Notes: generated by a model from the sequence alone, not told the origin. Positions 1 to 8,839 are shown, counted from the stretch's first letter. The stretch: DNA of 40,063 nucleotides from Bacteroidales bacterium UBA5429 (GCA_002427605.1 DIRT01000030.1:1-40063), one strand, 5' to 3'. Numbers and translations: made by a program.

Positions 1-110
1 AAAGTAATAAAAAAAATGACATAACAGACGTTATATCAGATTATTTTTAAAAAATAGACGTGAAATATGGCGGAGTTAGGGTTTAAACAGAACACGCTTT
101 AAGGATACAG

Positions 111-142
111 AAAAGCCACCTGTTTGAAGGTGGCTTTTTTAA
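111..142. terminator. Hairpin terminator downstream of rho
   Basis: A 10-bp stem (AAAAGCCACC pairing with GGTGGCTTTT) encloses an 8-base loop and is flanked by T-runs in both orientations, so it could stop transcripts from either side. It lies 33 bases beyond the rho stop codon. Positions 1-110 hold no gene that I can recognise. Confidence 0.75.
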
Positions 143-174
143 TAATGAAAGTATTGATTATAAAATTATAGTTG

Positions 175-1935
175 TTAGCTATTCATTGTTGCTAAAAGTT
201 CTTCATTGGATGAGGTTCGATTCATTTGGTCTTTGATAAACTCCATAGCTTCAATAGTGGTCATATCAGCTAAGTGATTTCTCAAAATCCATAATCTTTG
301 AAGAACTTCGGGTGCTTGTAGTAAATCATCACGACGTGTACTGGAAGCAACAATATCAACAGCAGGGAAAATACGCTTATTGGATAATCTTCTGTCAAGC
401 TGTAATTCCATATTTCCGGTTCCTTTAAACTCTTCGAAAATCACTTCATCCATTTTTGAACCGGTATCAATCAGAGCTGTGGATATAATCGTTAAAGAAC
501 CTCCATTTTCAATATTTCTGGCAGCACCAAAAAATCTTTTCGGTTTTTGAAGAGCATTCGCTTCAACTCCTCCTGATAATACTTTTCCGGAAGCAGGTTG
601 TACGGTATTGTATGCTCTGGCTAAACGCGTAATAGAGTCCAAAAGAATACAAACATCATGACCACACTCAACCATGCGTTTTGCCTTTTCAAGGACAATA
701 TTGGCAATCTTTACATGACGATCTGCCGATTCATCAAAAGTGGATGAAATTACCTCGGCACGAACACTACGTTGCATATCTGTAACCTCTTCAGGACGTT
801 CATCAATCAATAAAATGATGAGGTATATTTCCGGATGGTTATTCGCAATAGCATTGGCTATCTCCTTGAGAAGCACAGTTTTACCAGTTTTAGGCTGCGC
901 CACAATGAGTCCTCTTTGTCCTTTTCCAATAGGAGCAAAGAGGTCAATAACGCGGGTACTAATATTAGATTGGTGATCGTCAGTTAATTTTATTTTTTCA
1001 TCGGGGAACATAGGGGTCAAAAAGTCAAAAGAGATTCTGTCTCTTACTTCTTCAGGAAGTTTACCATTGATCTTTTCAACAGTGGTTAGAGGGAAAAATT
1101 TTTCTCCTTGTCTGGGAGGTCTGATAAGACCTGATATGGTATCCCCATTTTTTAATCCAAACTTTTTAATGAGTCCATGAGAAACATAAATATCATCAGG
1201 AGATGGTAAATAGTTATAATCAGAAGATCTCAAAAACCCGCTATTATCCGTTGTCATCTCCAGGACACCCTCACCCATAACGGCAGCTTGGTAGTCAGAT
1301 TTTTCTATTAATTTCCAAAACTCATCCACCTGGCTTGATGGTTCATCCTGCTCATCAGCATCATCAGGAGAGTCAGCCTCTTCAGAGGTATCGGAAAGAT
1401 CTTCATCTTCCTTATTTTCATCCTGATCCTGATTAATCAATGTTTGATCTTCTTTGGATTCAGCTTCAATCTCATTGATTCGGGATTGGTCCAATTCATT
1501 TGTACTGGAATACTCTTCTAAGATAGGGTCATCAATCAGCAAGAGATCTTGTTTGGTTTCATCTGATTTTTCCTTTGTAGTTGTCTTTTTTGTAGACTTA
1601 GCCGTAGATCGTTTCGCTCTGGTTGTAGGTTTCTCCTTTTCCGGAGTTTTTGTTTCCTCTTTTATTTCTTTTTCAACCTTGGTACTTTTAGTTGTTCTGG
1701 TACTTTTAGCACTTTTAGTTGCCTTTACTTCCTCCGAAGTTGTTTCTATTATTTTTGTATTCAGAGTTTTTTCAGAAGTAGCAATAGTAGAAGGTTCAAC
1801 TTCAACAGGAGGTTTTACAGCAGAAGTAGTTGATGTTGAGGAAGATGTTTTTTGAGTAATTTTGTTAGAACTAGAGGCAGTTACTGGCATAGAGATTCGT
1901 TTTCTCTTACGGCCATTCTCTTGAGAATCTGTCAT
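175..1935 (-). CDS. rho: Transcription termination factor Rho with long disordered N-terminus
   Basis: Rho is a hexameric RNA-dependent ATPase/translocase that terminates transcription. The protein is 586 residues. Residues about 210-310 form the RNA-binding cold-shock-like domain (GEGVLEM, then NSGFLRSSDYNYL). The ATPase core follows, with Walker A QPKTGKT at 347-353, a LLIDERPEEVTDM segment, and the C-terminal FEEFKGTGNMEL segment. Residues 1-205 are low-complexity: rich in Ser, Thr, Lys and Glu to about 125, then strongly acidic to about 200. The usual N-terminal Rho_N helical bundle is not evident. Bacteroides Rho is known to carry an intrinsically disordered region, so the acidic/basic segment fits the phylum; loss of Rho_N is my reading. 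The ATG is preceded by a -7 element at 2019-2026, predicting a leader of roughly 77 nt. Function is certain; the role of the tail is inferred. Confidence 0.97.
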   Translation of the reverse strand: MTDSQENGRKRKRISMPVTASSSNKITQKTSSSTSTTSAVKPPVEVEPSTIATSEKTLNTKIIETTSEEVKATKSAKSTRTTKSTKVEKEIKEETKTPEKEKPTTRAKRSTAKSTKKTTTKEKSDETKQDLLLIDDPILEEYSSTNELDQSRINEIEAESKEDQTLINQDQDENKEDEDLSDTSEEADSPDDADEQDEPSSQVDEFWKLIEKSDYQAAVMGEGVLEMTTDNSGFLRSSDYNYLPSPDDIYVSHGLIKKFGLKNGDTISGLIRPPRQGEKFFPLTTVEKINGKLPEEVRDRISFDFLTPMFPDEKIKLTDDHQSNISTRVIDLFAPIGKGQRGLIVAQPKTGKTVLLKEIANAIANNHPEIYLIILLIDERPEEVTDMQRSVRAEVISSTFDESADRHVKIANIVLEKAKRMVECGHDVCILLDSITRLARAYNTVQPASGKVLSGGVEANALQKPKRFFGAARNIENGGSLTIISTALIDTGSKMDEVIFEEFKGTGNMELQLDRRLSNKRIFPAVDIVASSTRRDDLLQAPEVLQRLWILRNHLADMTTIEAMEFIKDQMNRTSSNEELLATMNS

Positions 1936-2018
1936 AATGGATAATGATGTGAAAAGTTAAAGAAAAGATATAAATTGAGTATTTAGTTAATTCAACTCAG
2001 TTTTGACATTTGAAAGCG

Positions 2019-2026
2019 CAAAATTA
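2019..2026 (-). promoter_or_regulatory. Bacteroidota -7 element for rho
   Basis: Minus-strand TAATTTTG matches the Bacteroidota sigma-A -7 consensus TAnnTTTG. It lies 84 bases upstream of the rho ATG, in the only gap between rho and the gene before it. No convincing -33 element was seen. Confidence 0.5.
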
Positions 2027-2043
2027 CAAAAAAAAAATGACAA

Positions 2044-3330
2044 TCAGGTTTTTTGTTTCTCTTTTTTTGCTGCCGGGAATAAAATGTTGTTTAAAATTAA
2101 GCGATAACCCGGAGAATTGGGGAATAAATCCAAGTCAGTGGGGGGGTCATATACATAATGTTGGTAATCCTCAGGATCATGTCCCCCGTAAAAAGTAAAT
2201 GTTCCTTTTCCGTATGTTCCATGTAAATATCTTACTTCATCGAAAAGCTTAGATTCTCCCATAATTACAACATGAGATTTAACTTTACTTTTTCTAAATG
2301 CTGTGGTTTGTCCCATAAATCCGGAGATCACATTTTGGTGATTCTGACACAGCATGGTAGGAACGGGATCCCATTTTGCAGAAAACTCAAAGAGATTGAA
2401 ATAATCATTTTTTTTATTTGATATATGCAGATTCGGATCAACATTAATATCGGAAATATCGTATGTATATGGATTTAGGACGATATTAAAATCTGTAAAA
2501 GCCAGACAGTTATCATAATTCAATTTGCTTTGGGCATTGGGTTCGATAGGGTCTCCATCAAAAGGAGTATCACAGATATCAACTCCATCGGCAGCTAAAG
2601 CAACATCAAAACTATCGGGACCGGAACACATGGCAAAAAGATAACCACCTCCCGCAACAAAATCTTTAATTCTTTTTGCAACAGCCAGTTTCATTTGAGA
2701 AACCTTGCTAAATCCTAACTTTCTTGCCATAGCCTCGTTGGCATTGACATCTTCTATGTACCAGGCTGCATTTCTGTAGCTTCCCCAGAATTTTCCATAT
2801 TGACCGGTGAAATCTTCATGGTGAAGGTGTAGCCAGTCATATTTAGGGAGTACGTCACTCAGTACTTCCTCGTCGTATATAACATCGTAGGGAATTTCAG
2901 CGTAAGTTAATGCCAACGTAACTGCATCATCCCAGGGAAGTTTGTTTTTGGGGGAATAAACAGCTATTTTGGGAACTTTTGTCAGTCGAATTTCATCCAT
3001 ATTGGAATCAGAAGCAGAGATTTCATGAAGTATTCCCTGCATCTGTACATCAGCAATGACATCACAAGTGACTCCTCGAATTAAGCACTCATCCTCAATT
3101 CTGGAGTCATAGATCATCATAAAGCTTCCCCCCCTATAATTTAATAACCAACTCACATCAATACCTCTTTCAATGGAATAAAAAGCAATACCGTAAGCTT
3201 TGAGGTGATTGGCCTGAGTTAAATCCATAGGAATAAATAAGTAGCTCGCAAAGAGTGCGGAGCTACTTATTAAAAAAGTAAAAAACAAAAATAAAATTCG
3301 TATTCGACGAATAAAAAAGTTTTTTATCAT
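2044..3330 (-). CDS. Secreted protein with GATase1/ThuA-like fold, function unknown
   Basis: The 428-residue protein starts with a basic stretch and a hydrophobic segment (about 11-31) that reads as a signal peptide or membrane anchor. Residues about 120-420 look like a class I glutamine-amidotransferase-like or ThuA-like alpha/beta fold: a PKIAVYSP strand at 120, a segment GGGYLFAMCSG ending at 237 with Cys235 where a nucleophile elbow could lie, and GKGTFTFYGGHDPEDY at 375-389 near the end. I cannot identify a complete Cys-His-Glu triad. Similar secreted Bacteroidales proteins are, I believe, sometimes labelled asparagine synthetase B, but I see no synthetase motif to support that. The gene lies 32 bases after the phosphate butyryltransferase gene and is probably cotranscribed with it. 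The coding strand contains a C7 tract at 2140-2146 and a G7 tract at 3128-3134. Confidence 0.6.
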   Translation of the reverse strand: MIKNFFIRRIRILFLFFTFLISSSALFASYLFIPMDLTQANHLKAYGIAFYSIERGIDVSWLLNYRGGSFMMIYDSRIEDECLIRGVTCDVIADVQMQGILHEISASDSNMDEIRLTKVPKIAVYSPKNKLPWDDAVTLALTYAEIPYDVIYDEEVLSDVLPKYDWLHLHHEDFTGQYGKFWGSYRNAAWYIEDVNANEAMARKLGFSKVSQMKLAVAKRIKDFVAGGGYLFAMCSGPDSFDVALAADGVDICDTPFDGDPIEPNAQSKLNYDNCLAFTDFNIVLNPYTYDISDINVDPNLHISNKKNDYFNLFEFSAKWDPVPTMLCQNHQNVISGFMGQTTAFRKSKVKSHVVIMGESKLFDEVRYLHGTYGKGTFTFYGGHDPEDYQHYVYDPPTDLDLFPNSPGYRLILNNILFPAAKKEKQKT

Positions 3331-3362
3331 GTTTATTGAGACATAATCTTTTTAATTAAAAA

Positions 3363-4265
3363 TTAATCAAAAGCAGCAGAGATCGCGATAGAATATAATT
3401 TTGTAAGCGCAGTATCTCCTCTTGAAGATAATACGCAAGGCACTTTAGCACCGGCTAAAAATGCACCACATTCTGCCTTATTGAATTTGGTAGATGCCTT
3501 GTAGAACACATTTCCACTTTCAATATTAGGGAAAAGGAGTCCATCAGCATCTCCGGCAACACCACCGGTCATTTTTTTAATTCTAGCGGCTTCTTCATCC
3601 AGTGCAACATCCAAAGATATAGGTCCATCGACTAATGCTCCTTTAATTTGCCCACGTTCTACCATTTTAGATAAAATAGCACCATCAACACAAGCTTGCA
3701 TAGCCGGAGACATCTGTTCAGTTGCTGCAATAATAGCTATTTTTGGTTTTTCAATTCCAATAGCATGGGCAGTATCAATAATAGATTTCAAAATAAACTG
3801 CTTTTGCTTTAAATCAGGATTTAAGATAATAGCACAATCGCTGGCAATGATTAATTTATGATAAGCCGGATTCTCAAAAACGGTAACGTGAGTAATAATA
3901 GCATTTGGGGGACACAATCCACGCTCCTTATTGAGAATGGCTCGCATATACTTATCAGTTGGTAAAGCGCCTTTCATTAAAATATCCCCTTTTCCCTCAT
4001 TGATAATATCACAACAAGTCAATGCTGCTTTTGTATCAACGGGTTCATGAATAATGGTAAAAAGAGAGGGATCAATATTTAAACTCTTGCATACATTGCG
4101 AATAGTAGTTTCATCTCCAACTAAAGTTGCACTTACGATTCCCATATTGACGGCATTGTGTACAGCTTCAATGGTATGATCATCATTGGCATAAGCGACA
4201 ACTATTCTTTTTTTTGGTTTTGATTTAACTAACTCAACTACTTGATCTAATTTTGTAATATTCAT
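3363..4265 (-). CDS. ptb: Phosphate butyryltransferase family protein
   Basis: This 300-residue protein belongs to the phosphate acetyl/butyryltransferase family, which exchanges acyl-CoA and phosphate to give acyl phosphate in fermentation. The fold is visible as an N-terminal Rossmann-like half (VAYANDDHTIEAV; ATLVGDE), a central GDILMKGALPTDKYMRAIL segment at about 93-111, and a C-terminal half with VDGPISLDVALD and GDADGLLFPNIESGN, all characteristic. Length is typical. The gene lies 52 bases after the aminotransferase gene and 32 bases before the secreted GATase-like gene, so the three likely form one transcript. A butyrate kinase gene, the usual partner, is not adjacent. Acyl-chain preference cannot be read from sequence, so butyryl-CoA as substrate is a family-level inference. 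Confidence 0.88.
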   Translation of the reverse strand: MNITKLDQVVELVKSKPKKRIVVAYANDDHTIEAVHNAVNMGIVSATLVGDETTIRNVCKSLNIDPSLFTIIHEPVDTKAALTCCDIINEGKGDILMKGALPTDKYMRAILNKERGLCPPNAIITHVTVFENPAYHKLIIASDCAIILNPDLKQKQFILKSIIDTAHAIGIEKPKIAIIAATEQMSPAMQACVDGAILSKMVERGQIKGALVDGPISLDVALDEEAARIKKMTGGVAGDADGLLFPNIESGNVFYKASTKFNKAECGAFLAGAKVPCVLSSRGDTALTKLYSIAISAAFD

Positions 4266-4317
4266 AAATTTTGTAATTATATTTTATTAATTTTTAAAGT
4301 TAAGTATAGTAGTTCTA

Positions 4318-5628
4318 TTAATGATTTGCTTTAAATTGTTGCAATCTCTTTTCTAATAAAGGTAATTGTTCAAGTGGAACTAAGGATACACAAGCTCTCA
4401 ATCCTTCAGTTCTTTCACTTCCTGTGATAGATAAAGTAATGGCACTGATACCATAATATAAGAACTCTTTCAATAATTCTTCACCTGACATATTGGGATA
4501 AGCAATAGTGAAATAGAATCCGTCTGCCAAAGGCTTATCTTCATCCTTATCATAAACAATGTAGAAATTATTATCAGTAAACATTTTTTTCATCATGTTT
4601 GCTTTTTTCGCATATATTCTAACATCATCCAGGAATCTATAGCTTCCATCATTACATGCTTTAAGAATAGCGGCCAATGCGTATTGTGCAGAGTGAGATG
4701 TTCCGGAACTCATTGCATATACTGTACCATATATGATTGCCCTACCGAACAGAGGAGTACCAAAATAGGGGATGAGGTCTTCATATTCTCTATTGTAGAG
4801 GTGGTCAGATAGTACAAGCATTCCTATACGTTCGCCGGCATAACTAAATGCTTTGGAACTGGAGATGAGCAACGCGTAATTTTTAGTGTAATTAGCTACT
4901 GTAGGTTGAAATGGAGCTTTTCCGGGTTGAGAAATATCATTTCTAAAGTCCATTCCAAAATAAGCTAAGTCTTCAAGTACCACTACATCATATTGGTTTG
5001 CCAATTCCCCAATAATTTGAAGTTCTTTATCAGTAAAGCAGATCCAGGAAGGATTATTCGGATTCGAATATATAATAGAGTGAATATTTCCCTTTTTCAA
5101 ATAACTCTCCAATTTTCCTTTTAATGCTTCTCCACGGAAATTATAAACATCAAAAGTTTCAAATTTTAATCCTAATACCCTATGTTGTTGTTTTTGTACA
5201 GGGAATCCGGGGTCAATAAAAAGTGTTGTATCTTTCTTTTTATCAGCTCTTGACATGGTCATAAATGCTGCCATTCCTCCCATCATAGATCCAACAGTTG
5301 GGATACAACTACTGGGAGACACATCAATATTAAGGAAGTTTTTGATAAATAATGACATTTCGCTTTTTAATTCCGGAATACCATCAATATCAGGATAGAT
5401 AGCAGCACATCCATTTTGTAAAGCTTTAATTTGAGCATCTATTCCAATAGCAGAAGCAGGCAAGCCGGGAATTCCCATTTCCATTCTGATAAATTCTTCA
5501 CCACTGGCAATCTCAATATCATTAATTAAACGTTTTATTTCTCGGATAGAGGCTAATCCTAATTGACGAATACCACTTTTGGATAATATTTCATCAACAA
5601 TCTCTCTACTAATAGGTGTGTTTTTCAT
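4318..5628 (-). CDS. Class I/II PLP-dependent aminotransferase
   Basis: The 436-residue protein is a fold-type I aminotransferase. Recognisable landmarks are YPDIDGIPELK (78-88, substrate/PLP entry), SNPNNPS at 188-194, Asp220 with Tyr223 for PLP contacts, and the Schiff-base lysine Lys259 in SSSKAFSYAGERIG, followed by Arg267. I chose the ATG at 5628. The longer open frame to 5751 begins at a non-ATG codon, adds a hydrophobic low-complexity stretch, and would overlap the promoter element at 5669-5676. It is the first gene of the putative operon with ptb. The substrate is unknown; branched-chain, aromatic or lysine-type donors are all possible, and its link to acyl-phosphate fermentation is inferred from position only. 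Confidence 0.9.
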   Translation of the reverse strand: MKNTPISREIVDEILSKSGIRQLGLASIREIKRLINDIEIASGEEFIRMEMGIPGLPASAIGIDAQIKALQNGCAAIYPDIDGIPELKSEMSLFIKNFLNIDVSPSSCIPTVGSMMGGMAAFMTMSRADKKKDTTLFIDPGFPVQKQQHRVLGLKFETFDVYNFRGEALKGKLESYLKKGNIHSIIYSNPNNPSWICFTDKELQIIGELANQYDVVVLEDLAYFGMDFRNDISQPGKAPFQPTVANYTKNYALLISSSKAFSYAGERIGMLVLSDHLYNREYEDLIPYFGTPLFGRAIIYGTVYAMSSGTSHSAQYALAAILKACNDGSYRFLDDVRIYAKKANMMKKMFTDNNFYIVYDKDEDKPLADGFYFTIAYPNMSGEELLKEFLYYGISAITLSITGSERTEGLRACVSLVPLEQLPLLEKRLQQFKANH

Positions 5629-5668
5629 AAGTAAAAATGTTAAAAATTTGATACAAAATTTGACTTTG

Positions 5669-5676
5669 CAAAGATA
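5669..5676 (-). promoter_or_regulatory. Bacteroidota -7 element for the aminotransferase-ptb operon
   Basis: Minus-strand TATCTTTG is a perfect TAnnTTTG match, 40 bases upstream of the aminotransferase ATG. It sits back to back with the tRNA-Ser promoter at 5735-5742. Confidence 0.6.
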
Positions 5677-5734
5677 AGTAAAATAAAAATAAAAAAAAAA
5701 TGATAAAAAAAGCGAAAAACTCATTATTTTTATG

Positions 5735-5742
5735 TAATTTTG
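5735..5742 (+). promoter_or_regulatory. Bacteroidota -7 element for tRNA-Ser
   Basis: TAATTTTG matches TAnnTTTG and ends 21 bases before the first base of tRNA-Ser(GGA), a plausible distance for a short 5' leader. Confidence 0.5.
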
Positions 5743-5763
5743 TACGCTCAATTATTTGACTTT

Positions 5764-5851
5764 GGAGAGATGGCCGAGTGGTTGAAGGCGCACGCCTGGA
5801 AAGTGTGTAAATGCCGAAAGCGTTTCAAGGGTTCGAATCCCTTTCTCTCCG
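5764..5851 (+). tRNA. tRNA-Ser(GGA)
   Basis: The cloverleaf closes with acceptor GGAGAGA pairing with TCTCTCC and discriminator G. The anticodon stem CACGC/GTGTG encloses loop CTGGAAA, giving anticodon GGA. A long variable arm (about 5808-5826) is typical of tRNA-Ser. The T-arm has GGTTCGAATCC. CCA is not encoded. Confidence 0.96.
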
Positions 5852-5937
5852 CAAGCTAATTGACTGGAAATAAAAAAAATAATAAAATAAAAAAATTGTA
5901 AACAACACATTCATTAATTTAAATTTCAAAAGTAATT

Positions 5938-6771
5938 ATGAAAAAATTAATCGCTTTATTTACCGTTGTATTATTTATAGCATTCGGTATTTCAAACACT
6001 GTTTTTGCGCAAGATAGTAAACAAGCAACTGCTTCCGACAAGCAAAAAACAGAAAATGTAACTGAGGTTACTGAAGAAACAACAGAGGAAGTTGCCGGAG
6101 CGGCAAGAGTAGAAAGAGCTGAAGACCCAGATACAGCTGCTCAAGAAAGCTTACACTTTGTTTTAAAGAATAAATTTATTGAGGGGGGAACAGTTTGGAT
6201 GTCTCCAGTATTATTGTGTTTGATATTGGGACTTGCATTGGTTATTGAGAGAATTTTTTATCTTAACTTTGCAACCATTAACTCAGGAAAATTCTTAGAA
6301 AAAATAGATGATGCCATTAAAACCGGTGGAATTGAAAAAGCAAAAGAACTTTGTCGTGACACTAAAGGACCTATTGCCGGCGTATTTTATCAAGGATTGG
6401 ATCGTTTTGACGAAGGTATGGAATCAGTAGAAAAAGCTGTAGTTTCATATGGTGGTGTACAAATGAGTAAATTAGAGGTAAACTTGAGTTGGATTTCTCT
6501 CTTCTTGGCATTAGGACCTATGTTTGGGTTCCTTGGAACAGTTGTAGGGATGGTGTTTGCTTTTGATGATATTGAAAAAGCGGGTGATATTTCTCCAACT
6601 ATTGTTGCAGGAGGTATGAAAGTGGCGTTATTAACAACTGTATTTGGTTTGATTACAGCTATTATTTTACAGATATTCTATAACTATATCCTTTCAAAAA
6701 TTGACTCTATTGTTAGCGATATGGAAGATGCTACCATTACTTTTATGGATATTTTGATCAAAAATAAATAG
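5938..6771 (+). CDS. exbB: ExbB/TolQ/MotA-family proton channel protein
   Basis: The 277-residue protein forms the proton-conducting inner-membrane channel of an Exb/Tol-type motor with the two ExbD proteins encoded downstream. It has a signal-like N-terminus (1-25, ending FAQ), a charged Glu/Thr-rich periplasmic segment, then transmembrane segments at about 84-104, 181-205 and 225-250. The segment GPMFGFLGTVVGMVFAF and the following MKVALLTTVFGL are the family hallmarks (MotA_ExbB). It begins a four-gene run of the same strand with gaps of 37, 1 and 17 bases. No TonB-like gene is present in the run. The 86 bases between tRNA-Ser and the start are A-rich with no clear -7 element. Confidence 0.93.
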   Translation: MKKLIALFTVVLFIAFGISNTVFAQDSKQATASDKQKTENVTEVTEETTEEVAGAARVERAEDPDTAAQESLHFVLKNKFIEGGTVWMSPVLLCLILGLALVIERIFYLNFATINSGKFLEKIDDAIKTGGIEKAKELCRDTKGPIAGVFYQGLDRFDEGMESVEKAVVSYGGVQMSKLEVNLSWISLFLALGPMFGFLGTVVGMVFAFDDIEKAGDISPTIVAGGMKVALLTTVFGLITAIILQIFYNYILSKIDSIVSDMEDATITFMDILIKNK

Positions 6772-6808
6772 TTTTTAGATCACTTAACTATCAAATTAAT
6801 ACTGTATT

Positions 6809-7759
6809 ATGAAAAAAATTGTTAATATAATCATTTTTACTATTGCTGGTATAGCGTGTTTATTTGCTTTGATTTTTTCATTTAATTTTGATGAGAAGTC
6901 TGCAGCAAGTTATAATGCGACCGGTCAAGTAAAAGCGGTTGCACCGGAAATGTTAGAAGAGTTATCTACAGCTAATGCAGATAACCTTCAAGAGTTTATT
7001 ACTAAATATCAATCTCAGATTGAGGAAAGAAATAAAATCAATAGAGAGCTCCAAAATAAAAAAGAGATTCTCTATACTTTTATTACTTCCCTTAAAGAGA
7101 TAGAGAAGGATCAAGAAAAATTTGATCAGTACAAAACAAACTTTGCTTCCTATTCAGCCAGACTTATAGCTGAAGAACCTACAGCTCAATCTTATTTGGA
7201 AAAATTTAATAAAGTTGACAATTTAGATAATCTTCATGGCTATATTTTGGAATTGGAAGATGAGTATGCTGTTGTAAAACAAGATTATCTTGTTGAGGTT
7301 GAAAATATTAAGGCTTTAAACTCTCTTCTCGATGAAGCATCCAAGATTGATGCTAATAAATCTGTTCAGAAAAAAGAGATCGAGCTAAAAGAGTTACAAG
7401 CTAAAATAGATAGTTTCCAAACAGGGGCTGTACAGTTGAATATTGCAATATATGGATTTTATATTGTGTTTTTTATAACAGTTGGATTGTTGGTCTTCTT
7501 TGCTATTTTCCATCTCGTTAAAAATATTAAATCCTCAATAGGAGTTCTATTGGGAATAGCTCTTCTTATTGTTGTAGCTCTTATTGGATATTTTGTTTCT
7601 ACTGATCAATTGACAGAAGTGGCAATTAAACTTCAAACTTCACCAAGTGAGATGAAATGGGTAGGAGCCGGTATTATCCTCTTCTACTTTGTATTCTTTG
7701 GAGCAATAGCAGCTGTTATTGGCTCACTTATTATGAATTTCGTTAAAAAATACAGATAA
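6809..7759 (+). CDS. Unknown membrane protein with coiled coil, inside the exb operon
   Basis: I do not recognise a named family. The 316-residue protein has an N-terminal hydrophobic segment (about 5-25), a long charged, Glu/Lys/Gln-rich region (about 55-205) likely to form coiled coil, and three hydrophobic segments at about 209-238, 243-264 and 284-310. That implies four membrane passes with an extended periplasmic or cytoplasmic helical domain. It sits between exbB and the first exbD, ending one base before the ATG of that gene, so tight coexpression is likely. I infer an accessory or stator subunit of the Exb motor, perhaps linking the channel to a periplasmic or outer-membrane target. 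That role is inference from position and topology only. Confidence 0.8.
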   Translation: MKKIVNIIIFTIAGIACLFALIFSFNFDEKSAASYNATGQVKAVAPEMLEELSTANADNLQEFITKYQSQIEERNKINRELQNKKEILYTFITSLKEIEKDQEKFDQYKTNFASYSARLIAEEPTAQSYLEKFNKVDNLDNLHGYILELEDEYAVVKQDYLVEVENIKALNSLLDEASKIDANKSVQKKEIELKELQAKIDSFQTGAVQLNIAIYGFYIVFFITVGLLVFFAIFHLVKNIKSSIGVLLGIALLIVVALIGYFVSTDQLTEVAIKLQTSPSEMKWVGAGIILFYFVFFGAIAAVIGSLIMNFVKKYR

Positions 7760-7760
7760 A

Positions 7761-8336
7761 ATGGCAAGAAAAGCACCAGGAATTAATACGGGTTCAATGG
7801 CAGACATTTCTTTTCTTCTGCTTACATTCTTTTTGTTGACCTCTTCAATTAATACTGAGCAAGGGATCCCACGTAGATTACCACCTCACGCAACAGAAGA
7901 AAAAATAGAGCAAATAAATGAAAGAAATGTGTTGAATGTAGTTGTAAACTTTAAGAATGAAATTTCTGTTAATAGCCAAATCGTCTTTATCAATCAGTTG
8001 AAGGATAAAGCTAAAGATTTTATTGAAAATCCATACAATGATCCCAATTTATCGGCTAAAGAGACGAAATCAATCGATTTTATTGGAGATTATCCTGTAT
8101 CTCAAGGAGTTATATCCCTCAAAAATGACCAAAGTACGTCGTATGATGTTTATATACAAGTACAAAATGAGTTAGAGAAGGCTGTTAATGAACTTAGAGA
8201 TAAAGTATCACTTCAATTTTTTGGTAAAAAATATGAATTGTTGGATACAGCTTCACAATCAGCTGTTAAAAAAGCTGTGCCAATGCAGATTTCAGAAGCG
8301 AAGCCAATGGACTGGAGTAACACAGGTGGTGAATAA
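7761..8336 (+). CDS. exbD: ExbD/TolR-family biopolymer transport protein (first copy)
   Basis: The 191-residue protein has one N-terminal transmembrane helix (about 14-30) carrying Asp15 in NTGSMADISFLLL, the conserved proton-path aspartate of ExbD/TolR. A periplasmic domain follows, with an insertion-like stretch at about 75-120 that makes it longer than the usual 130-150 residues. Its ATG follows the stop of the unknown membrane gene after one base and precedes the second exbD by 17 bases. Together with ExbB it should convert proton-motive force into work at the envelope. The energised partner is not known. Confidence 0.92.
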   Translation: MARKAPGINTGSMADISFLLLTFFLLTSSINTEQGIPRRLPPHATEEKIEQINERNVLNVVVNFKNEISVNSQIVFINQLKDKAKDFIENPYNDPNLSAKETKSIDFIGDYPVSQGVISLKNDQSTSYDVYIQVQNELEKAVNELRDKVSLQFFGKKYELLDTASQSAVKKAVPMQISEAKPMDWSNTGGE

Positions 8337-8353
8337 TCATAAAGATATTTATT

Positions 8354-8839
8354 ATGGCTAGATTTAAAAAAGAAAACACAAAAGAACTTCCTGAAATTAA
8401 TACCGGATCCATGTCCGATATTATATTTATGTTTCTATTCTTCTTTATGGTGATCACAAACATGAGAGAAACTAATGTTAAGGTGAAATTTGAAGCACCA
8501 TACGCAACTGAGGTTCAAAAGTTGGAAAAAAAATCTTTGGTGGAAACGATTTATATCGGAGCACCGTTGAATAAAAACGAAAATACAATTCCACCGGGGA
8601 AAATATCAGTTCAGCTAAATGATCAGACAATTAAACAAGAAGACTTAGAGACTCAAGTTCAGGATTTTATTGCTAGAGCTAAAGAGTCCCGCAGTGAAGA
8701 AGATAAAAATAGATTAACATTTTCACTCAAAGTAGACCAAAATGTTGAAATGAGATATGTCAATGTTATCAAAACTGAGTTGCGGAAGAATAATGCACTT
8801 AAAATTAATTATGCAACTAGAAAAAAAACTACAAATTAA
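8354..8839 (+). CDS. exbD: ExbD/TolR-family biopolymer transport protein (second copy)
   Basis: The 161-residue protein repeats the ExbD plan: EINTGSMSDIIFMFLFFFMV gives the transmembrane helix with Asp22 as the conserved proton-path residue, then a periplasmic domain ending in a basic tail. It shares the NTGSM-x-DI motif with the first copy but differs in the periplasmic domain, so the pair may form a heteromeric stator. It is the last gene before a strong terminator at 8867-8891. Confidence 0.92.
   Translation: MARFKKENTKELPEINTGSMSDIIFMFLFFFMVITNMRETNVKVKFEAPYATEVQKLEKKSLVETIYIGAPLNKNENTIPPGKISVQLNDQTIKQEDLETQVQDFIARAKESRSEEDKNRLTFSLKVDQNVEMRYVNVIKTELRKNNALKINYATRKKTTN

Noticed and set aside
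1454..1855. 133-residue open frame antisense to the rho N-terminus
   Set aside because: It is the complement of the low-complexity Ser/Thr/Lys coding region; no domain, and rho is certain.
5629..5751. N-terminal extension of the aminotransferase
   Set aside because: Non-ATG start, hydrophobic low-complexity residues, and overlap with a promoter element.
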